DNA of 64,000 nucleotides. Origin: Eukaryota sp. TZLM1-RC (Eukaryota; Metamonada: BaSk clade). A program made the translations under genes and the position numbers. This document shows positions 57,394 through 64,000 of this stretch, one piece after another. The stretch covers positions 2,728,001 to 2,792,000 of the forward strand of contig JAUPSS010000002.1 in NCBI GenBank assembly GCA_040285825.1. Direction: 5' to 3'. The notes beneath the pieces were generated by a model. It made no database searches, was not told the DNA's origin, and saw only the letters and a list, made by a program, of their open reading frames with translations. Positions within the stretch are counted from its first letter, which is position 1, and each line of letters opens with the position of its first letter.

Positions 57394-59076
57394 ATGGAGT
57401 CCCAGGGTACTTCTTACCCACTCGACAGTATACGAAAATGTAGCCATCCGGTCATCATGGCAATTGAGGTATGCTGTAGGAAGATCTGTTTAACCTTAAC
57501 ATCAATCCATACAACATCAGAGGTAGAGCTTTTCATATCCGTTGATTTAGATGTAACCTCTCACCGATCTGAGGTTTACACCTTTACTGTGTCATCATTA
57601 TGGGAATCTTTAGTCTCAGCCATCTCCCATGTCAAAGATAACGCCTTTCTCTCTCGCATAGTTGCTGTCGTCATCACGGGAGACCCGAATAACATCCTCA
57701 TCATTGACAAGGAGTTTGTTCCCATTTCTCCTATTCTCTATGCAACCTTCCACACCACTTCCCCTCCTCAAATAGAACGTTTCCATTTCCTCAAAAGAAC
57801 AACACCTTCGATAGATCCTGCCAATATTGGTTACATCCTCACAGTCCAAGACTATCTCCGCTTTGTTTTTTCTGGCTGTCCTGTTACATCTGTTTCTGAT
57901 GCATTTGTCTCTGGCCTTTGGAAAGTGCAAGATTGTTGTTGGAATGACGAAATTTTATCCAAACACAACCTGCACAAAGAAATGTTTCCTAGTATTCTAG
58001 ATTCTAGAGCGGTTATAGGTCCAATCTCTAATATAGCTGCCTCTCAACTTTTGCTTCCAGAAACCTGTGCTATAGTTAATGGAGGTGATTCTTATGCTTG
58101 TTCGGCTCTTGGTCTAGGTGTTACTGCTTCAAAGCAAGCAGTTATTCAGTTTTCACAATGTATTTTATTAGTAATTTCTTTACCTCAACCAGTGGAATCT
58201 CCTGTTTTTTGGAGTTTATTCAAACCAATTCCAGCTGTGGAAAGTGGTAAAATATTGGCAACTACTCAATTGCAACACTGGGATATTCCTGAAATTTCGA
58301 TGTCCACGTCACCAACGACGTCATTGATGACGTCATCAACATATTGTCCAGTTAAATACAATCCACTTGATCCACAAGGATTAGATGCTTCTGCGTTATT
58401 TGTACAATCAAACGACTTTATGGATCTTGGATTAAGTTGCTTGAAAAAGTTTAATGATAAGCTTGAACCTTCTCCACCTAGATTGTCTGCAGTGTTTTTT
58501 AATAATATTATAGAGTCAATTCCTTATTCAAAAGCTGGTTCTAAAGGTATTTTATTTATTCCACATTTTCCATCAGAAAGATCTAGAAATGTGAATAATA
58601 TTATAAAAAACAGGTTTATATCTACTTGCCAAATAGAAATTAATACAATCGATAACAATATTTACAAACGTTGTTATTTGGAGTCCCTTATGTTCAGATT
58701 TCGGTTTTGCCTTGATCGCATCCCTATAGAATCAAAACCAACTATTGTTTCTATATCGATTCCATTAAAACTTAATGAATCAAGAAGTAATGTTTTGTTT
58801 GCGTTGGCTCAAATGATTGCTGATATCACGGGTTTGTTGGTTGTTGTTAGTAACAACGGTTCTGCTGGTAAAGGAGCTGGAATTTTGGGAGCTTTTGCCT
58901 TAAAACTGTTTAATTCGTTAGATGAAGCAATATATCAATTGGTAAGTTCGAAATTAATAAGTCCAAATTCAAATAATCAGTATTTGTATAATGCACTTTA
59001 TAATTATTGGCTAGATGTTGTTTGCGGTAAATTGGCGTTACCCTTAGAGGATGATGTTATTCGATCACTGAGTTGA
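57394..59076 (+). CDS. Divergent FGGY-family carbohydrate kinase (xylulokinase-like)
   Basis: 560 residues from the ATG at 57394; frame upstream of it starts at a non-ATG codon, and a second in-frame ATG is at 57457. FGGY kinases phosphorylate sugars such as xylulose, ribulose or glycerol. Family features: PISPILYAT in the place of the substrate-site segment, DYLRFVFSG, the GGDSYACSALGLG block carrying the likely catalytic Asp, and a C-terminal ATP-site segment (VVVSNNGSAGKGAGILGAFAL). The N-terminal phosphate-binding motif, normally DxGTxxxR/K, reads IEVCCRKICL, so activity is doubtful. Insertions rich in Ser/Thr occur near residue 300. Convergent with the SKP1-like gene 147 bp downstream. 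Single exon, with AATAAATAAA near 59170. Confidence 0.72.
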   Translation: MESQGTSYPLDSIRKCSHPVIMAIEVCCRKICLTLTSIHTTSEVELFISVDLDVTSHRSEVYTFTVSSLWESLVSAISHVKDNAFLSRIVAVVITGDPNNILIIDKEFVPISPILYATFHTTSPPQIERFHFLKRTTPSIDPANIGYILTVQDYLRFVFSGCPVTSVSDAFVSGLWKVQDCCWNDEILSKHNLHKEMFPSILDSRAVIGPISNIAASQLLLPETCAIVNGGDSYACSALGLGVTASKQAVIQFSQCILLVISLPQPVESPVFWSLFKPIPAVESGKILATTQLQHWDIPEISMSTSPTTSLMTSSTYCPVKYNPLDPQGLDASALFVQSNDFMDLGLSCLKKFNDKLEPSPPRLSAVFFNNIIESIPYSKAGSKGILFIPHFPSERSRNVNNIIKNRFISTCQIEINTIDNNIYKRCYLESLMFRFRFCLDRIPIESKPTIVSISIPLKLNESRSNVLFALAQMIADITGLLVVVSNNGSAGKGAGILGAFALKLFNSLDEAIYQLVSSKLISPNSNNQYLYNALYNYWLDVVCGKLALPLEDDVIRSLS

Positions 59077-59223
59077 TATATGCTTATTGGTGTGACTTTT
59101 TTTGGTTTAATTTAATTTCATATTTTTGTGTCGTGTTTTAAAAAAGGAAGGTTCCTATTCCATTTTCCTAATAAATAAATGCATAATCTTCATTTTTTCA
59201 ACAGATCATTTAGCTTGTTGACA

Positions 59224-59679
59224 TTAACCCAATTCCAATTTCTTCAACTCTTCATCAATTTCAACCTTTTGGGCAGGGGTTAGATCATCTTCTTCTCCAA
59301 AAAAGTCTCTCACCTCTTCTATGGTCATAACGGAGAGCTGGTCTGCAAATCGTTGAGCACAGAGATCTACTACTTCCTGGAACTTCAGTTTCTCTGCAGC
59401 GAGAATTGTTTCAGCTAGTTCGAACATTCCTACATTTGTAAACTTATCATCGAATTCTAACCTAGATGACATTGAAACGTGTCTACCAGCAGCCTCTTTT
59501 TGTTTGACATCAGAAAGATGTTGTGCATAATACATACACTTGCAGAAGTAGGGCGATTTGATGTCAGTCAAGGTAGTTTCACTCTGTGTCTTTGAAAGAT
59601 TTTTCAAAGTTTCTGAATATTGTAATAAATCATCTGTTACATCAAACTCATCACCTGTTTTAGGACACCTTATAATCAT
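59224..59679 (-). CDS. SKP1: SKP1-like ubiquitin ligase adaptor
   Basis: 151 residues from an ATG at 59679. Skp1 links F-box proteins to cullin in SCF ubiquitin ligases. The N-terminal half fits the BTB/POZ-like fold (CPKTGDEFDVTDDLLQYS ... SPYFCKCMYYAQHL). The C-terminal half is the characteristic Skp1 dimerisation region: ILAAEKLKFQEVVDLCAQRFADQL, then TIEEVRDFFGEEDDLTPAQ and an acidic helix, matching the family's LAANYLDI ... TPEEIRxxFNIxNDFTPEEE. Length is close to the usual 160. The usual terminal NxWCE is replaced by EELKKLELG, so it may be a divergent paralogue. Confidence 0.85.
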   Translation of the reverse strand: MIIRCPKTGDEFDVTDDLLQYSETLKNLSKTQSETTLTDIKSPYFCKCMYYAQHLSDVKQKEAAGRHVSMSSRLEFDDKFTNVGMFELAETILAAEKLKFQEVVDLCAQRFADQLSVMTIEEVRDFFGEEDDLTPAQKVEIDEELKKLELG

Positions 59680-60959
59680 AATGAGAACTGATAGTCAAAT
59701 AGTATGGGACAGGGTCGAAGTGCTAGCAAGAGAAAACTGTAGATGATGATATCCTTTCTTTCAGGTAGTTCACCTGATTGCAGTGATTGCGGTCACCTAT
59801 AATATTTTTACTGCAATTTGAAGTAGCAACAACAAAATGACTAGATTTTCTGTGCAAAAAGCACCTGTGAGACTGTTAGTGACAATAATCTTCAATTTGA
59901 TATCAGAAAAAGAGGAACAATTATTAGAATTTGCTTCCGCTACAATTGTAACTTCAGACTGCTGCAAATCATACAATTCTAATTTTGCTATTAATTCAGC
60001 ATATCAGACCATTTGATTGTTAGTTCTTTTTCTGATTTGGTTTTTGATGTTTTCAGCAATAATACTGCAAACTCACTGATTTTAGTCCATTTTTATCTCA
60101 GTGCTCAAACATAGATCGTTCTGATCTCTCGTTTCTGTGTTGTCCACTTTCTTCTGTTAACAACACCAAATTTAATAATCAAAGATAGAGCAATGAAGAA
60201 TACAAAGCTATATTGTACAACTGAAACTATTCAACAAAATAATTCAAACGAAAAATAGTTCTAATCTTCATATTGTTTCAACACTTCATTCTATTTTTCC
60301 ACTGCTGACGTCGCCTCTGAGAAACTCCAAAATTTCTAGTAGGAATAATTTGGTATGTTGTGTTTGTGACCGTCAAATAATATACATTGTTCAACCTTTT
60401 TTGATTTTCTGTTTTACGGAGACAGAGTTTCAAAGCTTGTGACAAAATTATTGATCATGATTTAATCTACAAAGCTCATTACAGTTAAGGCAAAGCAAAA
60501 TATCATCTAGTTGAATTGTAATTATTGATGTCATTGAAATTCACATATAATGTAATTTGGATTTTTCTATTGAAAAATAATATTGTTAGTCTGTTGGTAT
60601 TGGGAGTAAAAACTTTACGAAAGTGTATTTTGATCAAGAAGGAAACACTTTCAGATCAAATACGTGGTTTCCGAATAGGTGGTGTTCCTTAAACTCTGAT
60701 TATACAATTCACAACTTTGTTTTGAAAAACAAAAGTTCATTGTTTATCACATCTTGTCCGCAACAAAAATCAGTTGTAGTTCATATCAAATGTTTTTCAG
60801 GCACGCAATGGCAAACAAACCGGAGATTTGTGTTGATGAACATTCACTCTTGTCCACAATCTGATCTTCTAATCGATGTCTTGCCATCTGTTCTAATCAC
60901 ATCAACTAATTTTTCCATCAAATCAAATTCCATTTTACTCAATTGATTGTGACAACAGC
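59680..60959. other. Intergenic stretch, no gene recognised
   Basis: AT-rich DNA with one 107-codon plus-strand frame (60623-60946, starting MYFDQEGNTFRSNTWFPNRW) that may be a decayed RT finger region but shows no diagnostic motif. Confidence 0.4.
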
Positions 60960-61420
60960 ACAAACTACAAAAAATTTAAAAGTAAAGTGCGAACTGGCAT
61001 TGCAAATGGCACACCAGGTTCCAAGTTGTGCCTCTTCTGCTCTGAGTGTTTCACTGGGTGAAAGTGTTGAAACGCCCATGTGGTTTCAAACACTGCTTCA
61101 AGTATTACCCAAATGCAAGTTTATTTCAGCTAGGAAGTGTTGAGCATGTAAAGTATCAGCTGATTCCATTTGCTGTTTCTCTTTTTGGTAACATTGGAAT
61201 ATCTGGCATTAAATTTCTCGAAAATTTCAGAAGTTTAATAAAAGAAAGAGCAGGAAAAGAATTGAACTTTAATTTTTGGCACAATAGAATTGTTTTCAGT
61301 ATTCTTAAAGCAATTCCAGAAATGCTGACCAAAGCACTGTTACAATTAGGAATAGAGTATGAAAATCGCGCGCTTAAAAGATTTGATGATGTTGATGCGT
61401 GTATTGAGGATATTGAGTTC
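60960..61420 (+). pseudogene. Non-LTR retrotransposon RT C-terminal relic (copy G), open into the RCC1 gene
   Basis: The segment 61130-61420 encodes the lineage-1 tail (VEHVKYQLIPFAVSLFGNIG ... WHNRIVFSILKAIP ... DACIEDIEF), almost residue for residue like copy C. The stop that follows EDIEF in copies A and C is lost, so the frame continues 35 codons to the RCC1 start codon without interruption. Upstream, 60960-61045 shows a possible zinc-motif remnant (CLFCSEC) with stops. Confidence 0.75.
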
Positions 61421-61525
61421 TATTTTTTTGATGTTTTGTTAGCGTTGAAAATAAACATCAATGATCCTTTTCTTCACATTGTATCTGAATCACCCCATCA
61501 AACGACAAACAACTGCATTGCCAAT

Positions 61526-63580
61526 ATGGATTCAATTCGGTTCCCTTCCGAAGCAATGCTTAATACTACTTTCTCCTCCCAGTTACATATAATTGATCCC
61601 CCTTCGGATCAAAAGCATGGAGTTTCTCGTATCTTCAGTTCTGCTGGACATGCCCTTCTCCTTACATTTTCTGGTGAAGCTTATCGTTGGGGCTGTTTAG
61701 GTGATGACCCATTTATTCTCAACAAGCCTTGCAAAATACCACTCAAATTACCCTTAAACAACATCAAATGCATTTCCACTTCCATCTATCATGTTCTTGT
61801 TCTTACTACTGCAGGCTCTGTTTATTCATGGGGACGGTACACATTGAAGCAAGTTAAAAAGCCAAACCTCATTGTTCTTCCTTTAAGAAAATTAAGAATC
61901 CCGTTTAAAATTAAAAGTATATATGCTGGTGATGAGTTGTCGCTTGCGTTGACTACTGAGGGACAAGTTATTCATTGGGGGAAATATCAAATTTACCATA
62001 CACTTCCTAAATTAAACAACATTATTTTTGTTAGTCGTTCTGTCTACACATTCGTGGTAATTGATAATAGCTTAAATTTCTATTTTGGACTTATTAGGCA
62101 CAATTTAACTAAAATTAATGTTATTGAACACCTAACTCCAAAAGAACTATCAGATTCTTGTCTTTTTCTTGACGATTTCCTGCTTTTCATTATTGATATT
62201 AATGGTTGTCTTTGGCGATGTAAATTTGCTGATTCATCAGATGTTAAACCCACCAAAGTTCAAGGTTTAACTAATATTGTTTTTATTAGTGGTTATTACG
62301 GTGTCTATGGGGCTGTCCGTGATGATGGTAAAGTTTTTGCATGGGGTGAATTGAATAGAATAAGTGAATTATATGAAAATAGTGGAGAACCAATATGTAT
62401 TGAAGCTTTAACTAATGTAGAAGGTGTTTCAGTCGGTAGTCATTTCATTTTTGCCTACAACAAAACCACTGTTTGGGCTTGGGGAAGGAACGATGAAGGT
62501 CAATTAGGTACAGGTGATTTGATTGATCGACCACAACCTGTCAAAGTATTTGGGTCTGAAATACTTGGCAGTTTTCATTATCAAAAACAACCTTTGGATA
62601 GAATGTTTAGTGGTCTAATTAAGCTAATATGCAGACAGTATTTGAATTATCTGAATGATTCTATTAGTAATCATCTCTATGTTAAACCCAAATTTTACAG
62701 CAAATGTGGTATTAGTAAGAGGGTAGCTCAATTCGCCAGAGAAGTGTTCAATGCTCATCCAATACACAACAAGATGTTTTTGAAAAACCCTCAAAATTTA
62801 AATTTAAATGAAACTTGTTGTGACTTACAATTGCGATTCTTTGGTCCATATAAGGGTCCGAAAATAATAAATGCTAGAATTAAAGAACTTGATGTTTACT
62901 ATTATGGTGTGGATTTCGATTCACAATTTTTTTCCCAATTTCCAAATGTGGAAGTTATTATTCTCAATGGTTCAGCAACTGAGCACAATATTTTAAATTT
63001 TCAACATTTACCTCGTCTCAAATTTTTGAAAATTGGTGATTATTATCGTTATTTTAATGCAATAATTGAACGGCTCCCTCTTTCACTAGAAACATTGGTT
63101 CTTCATAGCCACATTGATATTTCTGATATCAGTTATCTTGCTTCATTAAGAGAATGTGACGTAAAGGTGAGTTCGATTTGTGATAGAGTTTTTTTAAAAG
63201 GAGAATTGCCTTTACCTGATTCCATTGTGAAATTGAAAATTGAACTTTTAGATCCTGTCAACATTGAAATACAATTGCCTAATTTAAAGGAAATGATAAT
63301 TCAGGGTACAGTCCCTACCAATATCACTGAACAAAACTTTCCTTCTTTGAAGTTTGTTCAGATACTCAAACCTTCAAAAGAACATCTTTCACATTCTCCT
63401 CATTGTCCGATCAATTTGTTTGGTGATAATGTAATTAAATCTGTTGAATTAATCAAGAATGAATATTTACTTGAATTATCTTGTTTTCCATGGTGGATTC
63501 AATATTCCACTGATAAGTACTTGATTGAATTTTACAGAATTTTTCGCTCCTCTTTAAGTCAGCATGAGAACCATCAATAA
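61526..63580 (+). CDS. RCC1-repeat protein with C-terminal leucine-rich-like region
   Basis: 684 residues if translation starts at the ATG at 61526 (MDSIRFPSEAML). The reading frame is open upstream to 61046, but those codons belong to a retrotransposon relic. Residues about 45-340 hold RCC1-like repeats: GHALLLTFSGEAYRWG, SVYSWGRY, QVIHWGKY, GKVFAWGE and the best one, TTVWAWGRNDEGQLGTGD. These form a beta-propeller that in relatives binds small GTPases or chromatin. Residues about 400-660 have spaced Leu/Ile patterns (FPNVEVIILNGS, LPRLKFLKIGD, SLETLVLHSHI, LPNLKEMIIQG), suggesting leucine-rich or FNIP-like repeats for protein binding. Partner and location are unknown. Polyadenylation-like AATAAA near 63622. 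Confidence 0.8.
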   Translation: MDSIRFPSEAMLNTTFSSQLHIIDPPSDQKHGVSRIFSSAGHALLLTFSGEAYRWGCLGDDPFILNKPCKIPLKLPLNNIKCISTSIYHVLVLTTAGSVYSWGRYTLKQVKKPNLIVLPLRKLRIPFKIKSIYAGDELSLALTTEGQVIHWGKYQIYHTLPKLNNIIFVSRSVYTFVVIDNSLNFYFGLIRHNLTKINVIEHLTPKELSDSCLFLDDFLLFIIDINGCLWRCKFADSSDVKPTKVQGLTNIVFISGYYGVYGAVRDDGKVFAWGELNRISELYENSGEPICIEALTNVEGVSVGSHFIFAYNKTTVWAWGRNDEGQLGTGDLIDRPQPVKVFGSEILGSFHYQKQPLDRMFSGLIKLICRQYLNYLNDSISNHLYVKPKFYSKCGISKRVAQFAREVFNAHPIHNKMFLKNPQNLNLNETCCDLQLRFFGPYKGPKIINARIKELDVYYYGVDFDSQFFSQFPNVEVIILNGSATEHNILNFQHLPRLKFLKIGDYYRYFNAIIERLPLSLETLVLHSHIDISDISYLASLRECDVKVSSICDRVFLKGELPLPDSIVKLKIELLDPVNIEIQLPNLKEMIIQGTVPTNITEQNFPSLKFVQILKPSKEHLSHSPHCPINLFGDNVIKSVELIKNEYLLELSCFPWWIQYSTDKYLIEFYRIFRSSLSQHENHQ

Positions 63581-64000
63581 CCTGTGGATAAATATTATCT
63601 TTTTAGTTTGTACAATTTTGAACAATAAAACAGATTTATGTATAACTTCTCATCTTTTTATAATTTTGCTCTTTTCATAATAAAGATGTTTATTTAGTGG
63701 TTTAGGCCGATTTTTGAAATTACTGTGCAGGATGTTGTTGACAGGTGAATGAATGAATCGTGAGTCATTGTTAACAAATACGAGTCTAATACACTTGAAC
63801 CTTGTCGACATTAAAGCTGCGTTACTGCTGCAAAAACCCTATTTTCCAAGAATTGTCCATTCTGGCAGGCCTGATTCGAGAATATAATGACTCGCTGAAC
63901 AGCTACACGTAATAATGTTGATTTCCATATTATCATCATGTTATATCATAAACAGCCAAGCTTTCCAGAAGTTCAGTTTTTTCTACTACGTGGGTCATAA
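63581..64000. other. 3' flank of the RCC1 gene, no gene recognised
   Basis: AT-rich sequence with an AATAAA shortly after the stop and a second near 63680. Nothing else could be assigned. Confidence 0.45.

Noticed and set aside
57466-57530. GTATGC...AG as an intron at the start of the FGGY kinase
   Set aside because: The frame is open across it and removing it does not create the missing DxGT motif.
59741-59780. GATGATGA ... CTGA resembling box C/D boxes
   Set aside because: The boxes are only about 30 nt apart, without C'/D' or a recognisable guide.

Overview
This is a stretch of nuclear DNA from an AT-rich, intron-poor, flagellated single-celled eukaryote that uses the standard code. The evidence is: an axonemal outer-arm dynein intermediate chain (so a motile cilium), a SERCA-type calcium pump, SKP1, saposin and RCC1 families, box C/D snoRNAs, AATAAA-like signals after genes, and a giant gene with one tiny GT-AG intron. 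A free-living or anaerobic protist (for example a metamonad) would fit, but the sequence alone does not identify the organism. A bacterial origin is excluded.

Layout. 1-2.4 kb: C-terminal three quarters of a SERCA Ca2+-ATPase whose start lies off the left edge. 3.2-7.4 kb: a graveyard of broken non-LTR retrotransposon ends in both orientations. 7.4-8.0 kb: two identical box C/D snoRNA genes whose guide matches that of U18. 8.2-10.0 kb: a secreted double saposin-like protein and a GAF-receiver response regulator of bacterial type. 10.7-11.2 kb: a short inverted-repeat element. 11.3-13.8 kb: dynein intermediate chain, convergent with a small tail-anchored protein resembling Tom22. 14.8-21.2 kb: a decayed Ty3/gypsy chromodomain retrotransposon on the minus strand, with a detached relic of its gag at 24.3 kb. 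24-26.3 kb: more retrotransposon debris.

26.4-55.3 kb: one minus-strand gene filling 45% of the window. It encodes a predicted 9,612-residue surface protein: signal peptide, thousands of residues of solenoid repeats, a Pmp-like beta-helix, a GCC2/GCC3 cysteine-rich stalk and a C-terminal block of about eight membrane helices. Its first exon is 61 nt and is separated from a 28.8 kb second exon by a 30-nt intron; splicing there is what supplies the signal peptide.

55.5-57.2 kb: retrotransposon relics joined to the C-terminal half of a Fanzor (eukaryotic TnpB/OMEGA nuclease) relic with a zinc-knuckle tail. 57.4-59.7 kb: a divergent FGGY sugar kinase, convergent with a SKP1-like gene. 61-63.6 kb: an RCC1-repeat/LRR-like protein whose reading frame is open upstream into a retrotransposon relic.

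The host genes do not form an obvious pathway. They are ordinary single-exon genes separated by mobile-element debris. The most unusual items are the giant adhesin-like gene with its micro-intron, the duplicated snoRNA, the Fanzor relic and the retrotransposon/RCC1 chimaeric frame.
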